A DNA stretch of 64,000 nt from Alicyclobacillus_A sp963788285 (GCA_963788285.1 CAWBGB010000008.1:1-64000), one strand, 5' to 3'. Shown: positions 17,991 to 26,844, counted from the first letter of the stretch. Numbers and translations: made by a program. Notes: generated by a model from the sequence alone, not told the origin.

Positions 17991-19175
17991 TTACAGGCGC
18001 TCGACCACCATGGCGACGCCTTGGCCGCCGCCAATGCAAAGTGTCGCGAGTCCGTAGCGACCCTCACGCTTTTGCAGCTCATGTAACAGCGTGACCAGCA
18101 CGCGGGCGCCGCTTGCTCCAATTGGGTGACCGAGCGCAATGGCACCACCGTTGACGTTGAGCCTCTCAGGGTTAAACTCGAGGTCACGCCCGACCGCGAG
18201 TGCCTGTGCGGCAAACGCCTCGTTTGCTTCCACGAGGTCCATGTCCTCCACTGCTAGACCGGCTTTGGCCAAGGCCTTCCTCGTCGCGTCAATCGGACCG
18301 AGGCCCATGACGGACGGATCCACACCTGCGCTGCCGTAGCTGACCACGCGGGCAATCGGTTTGAGGCCGAGCTCGTTCGCTTTCTCCGCGCTCATCACGA
18401 CGAGAGCCGCCGCACCATCGTTGATACCAGATGCGTTGCCGGCTGTCACTGTACCGTCTTTCTTAAATGCAGGGCGCAGTTTGGCGAGGGTTTCTTTCGT
18501 AGTTCCAGCGCGTGGGAACTCGTCGGTATCGAACACAAGAGGATCTCCCTTGCGTTGGGGGACTTTGACTGGGACGATTTCATCCTTGAACTTGCCTGCC
18601 TTCAGTGCCGCTTCCGCTCTCTGTTGACTGCATGCAGCGAATTCATCCTGCTCTTCCCGCGTCAAACCGTAGCGCTCAGCGATATTTTCGGCGGTGATGC
18701 CCATGTGAATGTCGCAGAACGCGCACCAGAGGCCGTCGCGAATCATGCTGTCAATCACCTTTTGGTCGCCCATTCGGAAACCGCTGCGGGCGCCTGGCAA
18801 CAAATAGGGCGCATTCGACATGCTCTCCATGCCGCCAGCAACCAGAATGTCTGTATCCCCAGCACGGATGGCTTGCGCGGCCAACATCACGGCTTTCAAG
18901 CCGGATCCGCACACTTTGTTGATGGTAGTGGCGGGCACGGTCTCTGGTAGCCCAGCGTTGATGGACGCCTGCCGCGCCGGATTCTGACCCAGCCCTGCTT
19001 GCAGAACGTTGCCCATATACACTTCCTCGACCTGCGCTTTGTCCACGCCAGCGCGATTCAGGGCAGCTTCAATGACTACGCTCCCGAGCTCTGTCGCTGA
19101 AAGCGAAGACAACGTCCCCATAAAGTTTCCAATGGCGGTGCGAACCGCGCTGACAATGACAACTTCCCTGCCCAT
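17991..19175 (-). CDS. Acetyl-CoA C-acetyltransferase (thiolase, 394 aa)
   Basis: Condenses two acetyl-CoA to acetoacetyl-CoA or runs the reverse thiolysis. Acyl-accepting Cys89 lies in NKVCGSGLKAV, His in NGGAIALGHPIGASGAR (about 345) and the second Cys in CIGGGQGVAMVVE near the end. The length is exactly that of the family and no frame damage is visible, unlike most neighbours. It is monocistronic with its own terminator. A free-standing thiolase within a decayed mobile region could be cargo or a piece of native chromosome left between insertions. Confidence 0.92.
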   Translation of the reverse strand: MGREVVIVSAVRTAIGNFMGTLSSLSATELGSVVIEAALNRAGVDKAQVEEVYMGNVLQAGLGQNPARQASINAGLPETVPATTINKVCGSGLKAVMLAAQAIRAGDTDILVAGGMESMSNAPYLLPGARSGFRMGDQKVIDSMIRDGLWCAFCDIHMGITAENIAERYGLTREEQDEFAACSQQRAEAALKAGKFKDEIVPVKVPQRKGDPLVFDTDEFPRAGTTKETLAKLRPAFKKDGTVTAGNASGINDGAAALVVMSAEKANELGLKPIARVVSYGSAGVDPSVMGLGPIDATRKALAKAGLAVEDMDLVEANEAFAAQALAVGRDLEFNPERLNVNGGAIALGHPIGASGARVLVTLLHELQKREGRYGLATLCIGGGQGVAMVVERL

Positions 19176-19306
19176 CGAAATTCCTCCCCGACAAATATGT
19201 ATGGTATCTCCTCTCCAGCGCCCTCGCAGCAGGCGCCAGGGTGAAACCCGTAGTCCATGGAGATCACGCCCGAGTTCCTAGCGACCCCCACTATCGTTTT
19301 ACGTCG

Positions 19307-19600
19307 TTACCATGCCGACACGGTACGTGAACGGTTTGGAGTGGCCAAAATTGTGCGATCATCGATCCTATCACGGATCAAACCACTGAGAGGCGGTTCC
19401 AAGGGGTTAATCAACCTTCGTTGGAATAGCCCCCCTTTTCTTCCCACCATATTGGCATTCAGGTCATGCTTCCTCGCCACAATCGTGGGGCTACCTGTCT
19501 CGACACATTCCTGAACGATCTGCTGCTTAAAATTGTGCTGAAAATTTCCGTCACGCCATGAGACAACCTTCTGCTGATTCAAGTCTCCTACAGTTGTCTC
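19307..19600 (-). pseudogene. IS3-type OrfA (transposase helix-turn-helix) remnant
   Basis: The peptide FKQQIVQECVETGSPTIVARKHDLNANMVG is the HTH region of an IS3/IS911-type OrfA. After NMVG the frame departs from the expected WVRxF and degenerates, and no OrfB is present. Positions upstream to 19600 hold the leader. Confidence 0.55.
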
Positions 19601-19942
19601 ACCTGATTATTGGACTTGAGAGTGAGAGGTCAGGGCGTTGCTGGTTCTACCCTAAGATACATGGATCTGCGGAACTGTCGAACAGCCTCGTAGCGGCATG
19701 GATTGCACATGAAATCCCTCACAATTCTTGCACGTGAGGGACGGACCTCTGGTGCAACTCGTCAAATGTAAACCAACCGCACGCCTACCTAAACGTCTGT
19801 CTGACGGCATAAAAAGACCTCCGTTCTGTGGTTATACAGAACGCGAGTTGACTGAAACCACGACGGTTCGTTTTCAGCAGCAACGTCCTCGACTTTTTTC
19901 AGCCGAAAACGCTGCCGTAATTATGGAGTTTGCCTCGTTCAT
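19601..19942. other. Gene-free stretch
   Basis: Short inverted pieces such as CGTTTTCAGC/GCTGAAAACG (about 19869-19913) but no supported gene. Confidence 0.35.
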
Positions 19943-20083
19943 TCAGTCTCCACAGAGTGCTGCTTCATATTCATGAGCACATAAAGAACAAAGAGGACCA
20001 ATCCCTGCTATCCTTAATTCAACGTTGTTTTTGTCTAGTTCTTCATGGCAAGATACACACTCTGCTTTGATTACTTCACCCAT
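19943..20083 (-). CDS. Small CxxC zinc-knuckle protein (46 aa)
   Basis: Begins MGEVIKAECVSCHEELDK, with CVSC (9-12) and CSLC (32-35) pairs and an extra Cys near the end. It is probably a single zinc ribbon; function unknown. ATG 20083 is preceded by GGAGG at six bases, which makes it a better start than any upstream codon. Similar in style to the zinc-knuckle gene at 7900-8115 but not clearly homologous. Confidence 0.6.
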   Translation of the reverse strand: MGEVIKAECVSCHEELDKNNVELRIAGIGPLCSLCAHEYEAALCGD

Positions 20084-20405
20084 ACATTTCCTCCTATTTA
20101 TATTAGTCACGTACTCCAAAGAGTTTGGAGATGCAATGTTCTGCGGGTCCGCCCCATTTGGAGGCACGAGCTGTGTATTACGTCGGTATTGGCATTGGCG
20201 ATTTAGAGTTGAGCGCAAGCTGTACAGGCAGAACCATCCGCACGCCAAAGAGCCACCGCAACAGTACCGATGACTCATGTGGTGTACCTTCGATGAGGTT
20301 TGGTTGGAGTATAGCACGGCGGCAGCGCGAAGTGTGTCGAATTGTGTTGGTTATTTGACGTTTCTGCGTTCCTTAATATATCTGTACAACGTGGTCTTAC
20401 TGATT

Positions 20406-20693
20406 GGCTCTGGTAGAAAAAATCAATTCATGATGGCATTATTAGATTATTAGGGTCAGAATGGAAGTGGTATCACCATTACGAGAGAGAAATCATATTA
20501 TTCTCTGTAAGGTGGTATCTTCGGTTTAGTCTAAGCTACCGTGATCTAGCAGAAATCATGGCAGAACATGGTTTGAATATCGATCATACGCCCATCATGC
20601 GTTGGGTTCATCTGGAGAACATAGCCGAAAAGCGATTCAAGGAAGCAAGAATTCTGGTCATAGTCGTTCAATGGTTTTTTGCTTTGATGTAGA
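20406..20693 (+). pseudogene. IS6/IS240-family transposase remnant with left terminal repeat
   Basis: GGCTCTGGTAGAAAAAATCAA at 20406 resembles an IS6 left end. The frame then reads EWKWYHHYEREIILFSVRWY and LSYRDLAEIMAEHGLNIDHT with a degraded RWVH, the N-terminal zinc/HTH and start of the DDE domain of IS6 transposases. It ends at a stop at 20691-20693, so the catalytic core is lost. It is a possible past source of transposase for the two MITE-like repeats at 14.2 and 15.1 kb. Confidence 0.65.
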
Positions 20694-20834
20694 AAAATGC
20701 AATTAGTCATCTTCGCGATGGATGCTACAAACCGAATGCAAAAGCCAAAACTTACTCGATACGGATCGTCGCAGAACACTATAAAGAACACATGGAGTTC
20801 GAGCAAAGTGATACGTTTAAATCACGCATTCGGC

Positions 20835-20993
20835 GAAGACCCCTATTATTGAACACAAGAACGCGGAACTTAAGAGACACCATGGTTTAACCAGGGCGAA
20901 GTACCGTGGTCTATTCGGCATGCGAATACAGGCATATCTAACAGCTTTCGTTGTAAATGCAAAACGAATGGTACAGCTGATAAATAAAATGCA
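20835..20993 (+). pseudogene. Transposase C-terminal remnant (IS1182-like)
   Basis: About 50 codons: KTPIIEHKNAELKRHHGL, then TRAKYRGLFGMRIQAYLTAF and VVNAKRMVQL. The ExKNAELKxxHGLxRAxYRGL signature closes IS1182-type and related DDE transposases. No start and no upstream domain. A hairpin follows directly (20991-21022). Confidence 0.6.
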
Positions 20994-21022
20994 GCCTTCC
21001 TCTTGAGCGAGGAAAGCTGCGC
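20991..21022. terminator. Hairpin at the end of the transposase remnant
   Basis: GCAGCCTTCCTC pairs with GAGGAAAGCTGC around TTGAGC. Probably the element's terminator or end. Confidence 0.45.
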
Positions 21023-21033
21023 TTTGATCATCA

Positions 21034-21270
21034 CTATTCAGAAAGATCCCAACCCCATATCCAGAACCGTTTTCCCAATTATGTTGCACCTTCTCAATAA
21101 CTTCTTTCTGACGCTCAAGTGTGTAATGGGAATTTGGCTTAAGAGGTTCATAGGGCTTTAGAAACTGCCGATTTCGCACTCGTAGATCGAGCAATTGGTG
21201 TATATCAAGCCACTCCCTTGCAAGAAAGGCCCCGTGTTGTGTAGCACGCCCCCGCTCGATCTTTTACGTA
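21034..21270 (-). pseudogene. GNAT acetyltransferase N-terminal fragment cut by the IS remnant
   Basis: Reads AREWLDIHQLLDLRVRNRQF, LKPYEPLKPNSHYTLERQ and NWENGSGYGVGIFLNSDD, the N-terminal strand-helix region of a RimJ/RimL-type GNAT acetyltransferase. It breaks off at the transposon hairpin, before the acetyl-CoA-binding motif. Its 5' end overlaps a dispersed repeat that recurs at 23.7 and 25.9 kb. Confidence 0.55.
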
Positions 21271-21285
21271 CGATTGCGCCAGATC
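21207..21285. repeat. Dispersed repeat, copy C
   Basis: AAGCCACTCCCTTGCAAGAA followed by GCACGCCCCCGC. Related to copies at 23684-23825 and 25910-26040. Confidence 0.45.
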
Positions 21286-22069
21286 GCGAAACTGCGCCTC
21301 CCATTCGCAAACAGTGCGCGATTCCAGTCGCTACCTGAAAGCATCCTATAATGGCCGTCGATAGCCCTTCCCTTCACCTTCGCCTGTGTATGACAGACGC
21401 TTACAAGTGCCATGTCCCGCACCACCGATGCGCCCGATACGCCTTATTCCAGTCATCACCATCGATGGGTGGCATACATAAATTCACGTTTCTTTTAACT
21501 TCTTGGTGATTAGGGTGGTGCAGTAAATGTGGTGGGAATGGCGGATCATTCTTGAATTTCTGTATAGACTCTACGGCAACTGACTTTCTGGCCTCGTTGG
21601 TGTGGGCGGTTAGGGGGCGCAATGGTTCTCACGCGTCCAAATATGTAGGGCCACCTATGCCTTCAAATTAAATCGTCCACTCCCTCTATGATCTTTCGTT
21701 TTCTCGCGTATTCTAGCTCATTCGCAGTATTTCGCAGTTAACCCAGCAGACGATTCGGGTCGACTATCCCAATAAGGAAGGTTCTGGACCACAAGGGTGC
21801 ACTCAAATAAGGGGTATGCCCCTTTTGCTAGAATATGGTTGCACATTGGAGCTCCACATACACCTTTGCGGCTTACCCTCCCATGTCTCACAGGGTCCTT
21901 ATTTCGTCCCGTTTCATTCCTTCGTCCTGCCTGTCAAAGGGTGGAGACCAGTAGTTTGCTGCCCGGCAGGGTCGTTGCCCCATAGTTATGTGTCGTACCG
22001 GTTTCTCCGTGCTTCGTTTGTCGTTTGCGTTTACTGCGAGTTAGCTAGATATCGAGAAACTCCAAGATG
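21286..22069. other. Mostly non-coding; contains the right flank of IS110 copy 2
   Basis: A Pro-rich open frame at 21401-21622 (minus) has only a TTG start and no ribosome binding site, and I do not call it. A compact hairpin AAGGGG-TATG-CCCCTT lies at 21809-21824. The final 290 bases belong to the non-coding end of the IS110-type element and may encode its guide RNA if it is of the group with a 3' RNA. Confidence 0.4.
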
Positions 22070-23356
22070 TTAAGCGGCATTCTGTAAACGTGAAATGTGT
22101 ACGGGTCCGAGCACCTTTACTGGATCGTACGGCACTTGTTTCCGCCCCAGTGCGAACAGCACTCGAATCAGTCGGCAACTCAGTGCAATCGCTGACTGCA
22201 TCCGCTTTAGTGGATTCTGCGATCTCTGTGTATAGTAACGGTGCAGCGCCTGAAACTCTGCGTTCTTTGCCAGTAGTGGTATGACACAACGGAACAATAG
22301 TGACCTTAGCTTGGGACGTCCACGCTTGCTAATTGTCGTTCGTCCCTTGTGTTTCCCAGAACTATTCTCCTTGAGATTCAGCCCTGCCAGCTTCTGTATC
22401 TGCCTGGCATTGTCGTAGCCCGAGAGATCCCCGACCTCAGCTAGGAATCCAGCGACGGTAACCAACCCTACACCAGGCACACTAAGCATTTGCTGCGTCC
22501 CAGGTATCTGACTCACCAGTCGCTCGACTTCGTTCATGAGAAACTCTAGCTGCTCTTGGTACAAATCATATTGACTGAGCAGAATCATCAGCTCGTGGCG
22601 TGCCATCTGCAGTCCTTCAGTCAACCCGATTGACTGTTCTGCCATCTCCTTCAGAAGGTTTGCCTTACTGATTCCAACGCCTCGTAAAATTCCGTTCTCT
22701 CGCCATGCCTGAACAATTTCGGATGCCGTCTTTCCCCGAACATCCACCGGACAAGGGAATTGGTGCAAGCATACAAGAGCTGCTTTGCCCTCCCAATCCT
22801 TGAATACCGTCGTGAACTCTGGAAAGAAACGGTCCAACCAATTATGAATACGTGCCTGTACTCGCTTCAGGTCCTCAGACAAACGATCTCTTTCGTTCAT
22901 TCCCACGCGCAAATCCGCGTAGATATCCTCGGGAATGTGAGGTACAGAGTACCGTCCGTCTTTGACCAATTGTGAAATCACACGTGCATCCTTGCGGTCG
23001 TTCTTGGTCGGGTTGTTGTCCTCAAGTTCTTTGGTCTTCTTCACATGCATGGGGTTAACCAAAACCACCTGGATTCCCTGATGACGCAGAAACTGCGCGA
23101 GATTCATCCAGTAATGCGCTGTCGGCTCTACACCGAATACGACGTTGTCACAGCTGTGGTCAACCATGAGTGACCGGATCCAGGTCAGTAATTTCTCAAA
23201 GCCACGTCGACTGTTGTCAAAGGTCAATGGCTTTCCCAGTTCGACGCCTCGTGCGTCGCTGGCGCGAGCCACGTGAACCTTCTTAGCAATATCTGCTCCG
23301 ACGACCAAGGTTGAATCCGTGATTCGGCGAATCTTGCTGTTCTGCGTTATACTCAT
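22070..23356 (-). CDS. IS110-family transposase, second type (428 aa)
   Basis: RuvC-like N-terminus with VVGADIAKKVHVARASD (first Asp about residue 22), FGVEPTAHYWMNLA (Glu about 75) and TKNDRKDARVISQLVKDGRY (Asp pair about 117-121). A helical middle is followed by the transposase_20 domain with SVPGVGLVTVAGFLAEVGD and LAGLNLKENSSGKHKG, where SSGKHKG bears the catalytic Ser. Full length. It is only distantly related to the IS110 transposase at 10731. ATG is within weak GA-rich sequence. Confidence 0.88.
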   Translation of the reverse strand: MSITQNSKIRRITDSTLVVGADIAKKVHVARASDARGVELGKPLTFDNSRRGFEKLLTWIRSLMVDHSCDNVVFGVEPTAHYWMNLAQFLRHQGIQVVLVNPMHVKKTKELEDNNPTKNDRKDARVISQLVKDGRYSVPHIPEDIYADLRVGMNERDRLSEDLKRVQARIHNWLDRFFPEFTTVFKDWEGKAALVCLHQFPCPVDVRGKTASEIVQAWRENGILRGVGISKANLLKEMAEQSIGLTEGLQMARHELMILLSQYDLYQEQLEFLMNEVERLVSQIPGTQQMLSVPGVGLVTVAGFLAEVGDLSGYDNARQIQKLAGLNLKENSSGKHKGRTTISKRGRPKLRSLLFRCVIPLLAKNAEFQALHRYYTQRSQNPLKRMQSAIALSCRLIRVLFALGRKQVPYDPVKVLGPVHISRLQNAA

Positions 23357-23499
23357 GTTGTAGTTCTACCTCCTGATTAGTGGTGTGTTTTAGACGACAT
23401 CAACACTATCAGGAGTTTTTTATTGCCTCAAACCCGATTTTGCTTCTTAACAGGAATGCTGTCCTAACGACCAATTTGTTTTTCCGACAACCATGGCCG

Positions 23500-23690
23500 C
23501 CGCTTGGCAGGGATACACCTAGGCGCTTGTCCTTGCGTACATATACGTGTGGTACGGAATTAAAGTCCTTTAAGGACCGCTATTCGACAATCAAGGCAAG
23601 GCGGTACATGACTATCATTCCACGCCGAGCAGTCCTGGAATCGGTGTGCTGACATGTGGCGAAACAAGTACGCTCATATGCCGCAACGCC
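23500..23690 (+). pseudogene. Remnant of a phage-type regulator (same family as 29637-30002)
   Basis: The degraded frame has GTELKSFKDRYSTIKARRYM then TIIPRRAVLESVC, followed out of frame by HVAKQVRSY. This lines up with LQRFKKELQNVTLKARSKLT, ILPRRAVLRIGML and EVAKKVHSYLLN of the intact-looking gene at 29.6 kb. Stops and missing codons show it is dead. Confidence 0.5.
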
Positions 23691-23825
23691 AAGCCACTCC
23701 CTCGCAAGAACGCCCCCATGTTATATAGCACCCCCGCCCGACTTTCCGCGCCCGTTGGTACTACTTTTTCCATTATGCGCCATCAAGCCCCTGGTGCGCT
23801 AAATCAGGGGGTGGGTGGGATACAA
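23684..23825. repeat. Dispersed repeat, copy A
   Basis: Begins AAGCCACTCCCTCGCAAGAA, includes TATATAGCACCCCCGCCCG and CTTTCCGCGC, and ends near GGGTGGGATACAAATC. Longest match is with copy B. Confidence 0.5.
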
Positions 23826-23857
23826 ATCGAGGAGGTTCTGTGGCCGTTCCATTAAAA

Positions 23858-23884
23858 ATCCCCGTCAGATTCAATCACCTGACA
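23858..23884 (-). terminator. Terminator of the Cys/Gly-rich peptide gene
   Basis: Minus-strand CCCTGTCAGG/CTGACGGGG hairpin followed by ATTTTTAATGG, about 55 bases past the stop. Confidence 0.6.
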
Positions 23885-23937
23885 GGGAAATTCCATAGGT
23901 CATCGACAGCATAAGCCAATCACGACCGACGGACGTG

Positions 23938-24165
23938 TCACCAAGGGAAACCTCCGAAGCAACCGCCGCACCCGAAACAACCACCACAACCGCCGCACCC
24001 GAAACAACCGCCGCAGCGGAATCCACAACGGAAACACCCGCCACAACGGCCCCCGCATAGGACAAGAACGGTGTCGTATGGCCCCGTCTTTTCGGTCGAC
24101 TTCAATTCCCCCGCCCGAAAGTCGTTAACGTCCAATTTTTGCAGTTCCTTTTTAAAATCATCCAT
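23938..24165 (-). CDS. Heterocycloanthracin/sonorensin-like precursor peptide (75 aa)
   Basis: The N-terminal leader MDDFKKELQKLDVNDFRAGE is followed by a short spacer and a core in which Cys falls at 37, 41, 44, 47, 51, 54, 57, 60, 63, 66 and 69, that is, CGG/CFG/CFR triplet repeats. The leader (xDFxxELQxLxxxxxxxGE) and core match the heterocycloanthracin/sonorensin family of ribosomally made peptides, whose Cys are expected to become thiazoles by a cyclodehydratase. ATG 24165 is preceded by GGGGGGAGGGG; the longer upstream frame is rejected. No cyclodehydratase or transporter lies in the window; in this family the precursor is often encoded away from the modification genes. A Cys-rich coat protein is the main alternative. 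Confidence 0.65.
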   Translation of the reverse strand: MDDFKKELQKLDVNDFRAGELKSTEKTGPYDTVLVLCGGRCGGCFRCGFRCGGCFGCGGCGGCFGCGGCFGGFPW

Positions 24166-24742
24166 TCGTACCCCTCCCCCCACAGTGAACATGCTATAGA
24201 TGTATGTGGGGCGGCATGAGACCGTCAAGGCCTATATCTTGTATGAAACACCCATGTTTTTTTGATACGCAGCATCTCGGATGGGTTACCTAGTGCGGCA
24301 CGCATCAATATTTGTACTCCTAAATTCGACAAGGGATTTCATAGTGAAAACTAATGATTTTTCCTAGAACGTAAGAAACGTCCGCTTACGTTTGCCTCCG
24401 AATCGACGCTTGCCCCCGTTTACAGACCAGACATGGATGTCAGGCATACGCCCGTCCACATTTCAAGTAGTATATGTCCGATTAAATGCCTTACTACCAA
24501 TGTTAGAACAAATGGGTTTCTTGGAAGCACAGGACAAATTAGGTATGATAGCACCCTAACGCAGCACTGTGAATAGGTCTGATGAAAGCCTACGCGATTG
24601 ACCTTGTCGTTGAGTCTGGAGCCGGAACTCGCGTTTCTCATGACGAGAACACGCTGTCGCTCCTGTTGGTCTCGACCATGATAGCCTCATCACACTCTAT
24701 CGCAAGAAATAAAAAGGGGAGCATACGCTCTCCCTTTCTCTT
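24166..24742. other. Gene-free stretch with one hairpin
   Basis: AACGTAAG/CTTACGTT inverted repeat at about 24369-24393 and a terminator hairpin (GGGGAG/CTCTCCC, about 24717-24736) for the gene to the right. No gene supported. Confidence 0.4.
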
Positions 24743-24979
24743 TTACCAAAGCCGTCCGTCTGCTCTCGGTTCCTTCACATAGTCTGTTAGACGTTTGATG
24801 GCGAAGTCTTTTATTTCTGAACCTCGAAGTGCAACGGTCGTTCCAGACGTGTTCTGCACTCTCACCCATGTAGCCTTGGAGAGGTCATCCATCACCTTAG
24901 CCCACATAGCTTCCTCATTGTCGTAGCCGTCCTCTTCTGTATAGAAGTATGTCGAGCCGTCCTTTGAATGTACAGTCAC
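24743..24979 (-). CDS. Hypothetical protein (78 aa)
   Basis: Not recognised. Charged, soluble, with SKDGSTYFYTEEDGYDNEEA near the N-terminus and RVQNTSGTTVALRGSEIKDF in the middle; it could be a small beta-rich protein. The only start in frame is GTG at 24979, but the best ribosome binding site (AAAGGAGAGG) lies about 18 bases upstream, so either a non-standard start is used or the annotated start is late. A terminator hairpin follows. Codon pattern and terminator suggest it is real. Confidence 0.5.
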   Translation of the reverse strand: MTVHSKDGSTYFYTEEDGYDNEEAMWAKVMDDLSKATWVRVQNTSGTTVALRGSEIKDFAIKRLTDYVKEPRADGRLW

Positions 24980-25370
24980 CTTGTACTTGTCTATATTGAA
25001 CCTCTCCTTTCATCCTTGTCCAGGACAATTAAACCACCATATTCCTCAACTGCCTCTCGACTTTTCATGTCACAACGTCCGAAGTCCTCCGAATTCCGTG
25101 TAATCAATCATGGAGGTGCTCACAGTAGTGAATATGCAATATCAATTTTCCTCATGCTCAGAACTTCAGGGGGCTTTGATATATGTGTCTAAACGCCGAA
25201 ACCCTTGTATCGACTGCGATTCCCATGTTCCTTAGTCGGAATTAAGGCGACGGCACGTCGATGACATGACATGACATGAAAGACTTAGTGTACGAGTTCG
25301 ACGAACGTACCGATGCCTAAATGAGAAAGGTGGACAGGCTCTCGAGTATTATGTTATTCCGCAGACGCAA
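24980..25370. other. Gene-free stretch
   Basis: Contains a short GACATGACATGACATGA direct repeat near 25262. No gene supported. Confidence 0.4.
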
Positions 25371-25418
25371 AGATGGGCGTCCGCACAAACGGACACCCGT
25401 TCTTTCCATCCAATATCC

Positions 25419-25562
25419 TTAGTATGCTCCGTAACCACCGACACCTGCTCCTGCTCCACCTGCATAGCCGACACCAACTGCAGGAACGAGCAAGAAGAAC
25501 AGGACAAAGATGATTAGAAATACAATCGCCCAATGTGTAAATCCACCGAATACACCGTACAT
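25419..25562 (-). CDS. YjcZ-like sporulation membrane peptide with Gly tail, paralogue 3 (47 aa)
   Basis: MYGVFGGFTHWAIVFLII start, FVLFFLLVP helix end and a GAGAGVGGYGAY tail. It is closest to the peptide at 2089-2265 (same FFLLVP and GAY ending). The SD is GGGGGGGG-TG before ATG. It is followed by a GTCCG/CGGAC hairpin (about 25379-25401). It lies 23 kb from its paralogues, inside the mobile-element region, so it may have been moved with them or used as a landing area. Confidence 0.65.
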   Translation of the reverse strand: MYGVFGGFTHWAIVFLIIFVLFFLLVPAVGVGYAGGAGAGVGGYGAY

Positions 25563-25674
25563 AACACACCCCCCCCTCTGCCCTTCAACGTGACTGACCC
25601 TTTCAGACTATGTTCACCAGATTCCCCCTGCTTGGACTTATGTCCATTTTGGTTACATGAAAAAGGCATCCATC

Positions 25675-25905
25675 ATCGGACGCACTTCATAGCTTTCTTT
25701 AGTTCATCTTCTGGCGGTTCGACATACCGCATGGTTGTCTGAATGTTGTTGTGTCCTGCAAGCCGTGCAACGTTCTGTATGGCGAACCCGGCGTTAATCA
25801 GATTTTTACAGAACGTGTGGCGTAGCGAGTGACAAGAATGTTGTCCATCCGTCTTGGAGCCATCCTGTGAGCGTTCTAAGATAGGTGGGCCGTCTTTTTA
25901 CGCTG
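25675..25905 (-). pseudogene. Tyrosine recombinase C-terminal fragment
   Basis: Reads HSCHSLRHTFCKNLINAGFA followed by IQNVARLAGHNNIQTTMRYV and a charged tail. It holds HxLRHT (His, Arg), GH and the catalytic Tyr of the XerC-like integrase domain. The start and N-terminal domains are absent; the fragment begins next to dispersed repeat B. It marks a second, older integrative element besides the one at 32.7-33.7 kb. Confidence 0.7.
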
Positions 25906-25909
25906 TATG

Positions 25910-26040
25910 AAGCTACCCGCTTGCAAGAAGTAGGGTGTGTGTTTATAGCACCCCCCGCCCGTCTTTCCGCGCACATTGATACAACTTTTCCAAACATCAC
26001 GCCATGAAGCCCCTCCCTACGCAAACAGGCGGTTGGTGTG
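25910..26040. repeat. Dispersed repeat, copy B
   Basis: Shares GCTTGCAAGAAG, TTTATAGCACCCCCCGCCCG and CTTTCCGCGC with copy A. It adjoins the recombinase fragment. Confidence 0.5.
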
Positions 26041-26079
26041 CAATTCGGGCGCAGTTAAAAAAATTTTTTGTAAGATCGT

Positions 26080-26175
26080 CACAAACTCGGCCATCCATAC
26101 GTAAAGTTACGGCACCCCATAACGGCCATCAAAATCGACGAAATGATGTTTTTACGTGTAGTTTCAACGGTTCCA
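26080..26175. repeat. Direct repeat R1
   Basis: GCCATCCATACGTAAAGTTACGG, CCCATAACGG, AAAATCGACGAAAT and GTTTTTACGTGTA recur in the same order at 30003-30100 (R2). The inner CGTAAAGTTACG is palindromic. Confidence 0.6.
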
Positions 26176-26361
26176 ACGGCCCACTAGTAATGACTGTATC
26201 CTGTATTTGTGCGCGGCCCCTCGGTGGGGGTTGCGCTTCTCCTTGGCTGTGTAAGCGCGCATCTAAAGTGGGCACTTTTTGGGGTGATCGGCGGCGAGTG
26301 GGTTCGACTGCCACCCCCAGCTCCAACGCCCAGCTCCCACGGGCACTTACAATAAATGGTT

Positions 26362-26452
26362 CAAGACTTTCTATATAGAATCGCAGACTTTCTGATCAGA
26401 AACAGATCTATATAGAATATCTATAACGATATATAAAGATCGATCTATCGCA
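26362..26452. promoter_or_regulatory. Cluster of AT-rich palindromes
   Basis: TTCTATATAGAA, TTTCTGATCAGAAA, ATCTATATAGAAT, ATATAT and GATCGATC lie within 90 bases, with CTATATAG twice 36 bases apart. No gene spans it. It could be a replication-origin or repressor-operator region. Confidence 0.35.
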
Positions 26453-26844
26453 GCCCAGGTGTGCTGCGCTGATCTTTTAAAAGAAAAAGAAAGGATCTCC
26501 CCAGGGATGAAATGAGGGGGCCACCGGGCGCACGAGCTGCAACCGCGCGTGTCCATCGAGCGGCCCACACTCCCCTGGCGTTGGGACCGTCAATACCCGA
26601 AGCCCATCATCTACCCGAAGCAAGACAACTTTGGGCGCAGAAAATCGGAAGATGGGAATAAACAATTGCATGTGGGGGTATTTTAAGCGCGCGTGCATGT
26701 CGATCTCCGTGCTATAGCAGATGAGCGGCCTTACTGGCCGCCGTTTGCGTTTTATGCACTAAAAAGGGCAGGTATTATACCCTTACCCACCCTTTAAAAA
26801 CGCCTCAGAAGTGATTCTAGGCCGGGACTTTTTTCGTCCCATTA
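26453..26844. other. No supported gene
   Basis: An open frame on the minus strand (26477-26698) has protein-like stretches but no ribosome binding site or recognisable domain. I leave it uncalled. Confidence 0.35.

Noticed and set aside
21401..21622. Pro/Asn/His-rich minus-strand frame
   Set aside because: Only a TTG start without ribosome binding site and no recognisable domain. It may be a decayed gene, but the evidence is too thin.
26477..26698. Minus-strand frame with hydrophobic and Pro-rich stretches
   Set aside because: No ribosome binding site or family similarity. The composition could arise by chance in GC-rich DNA.
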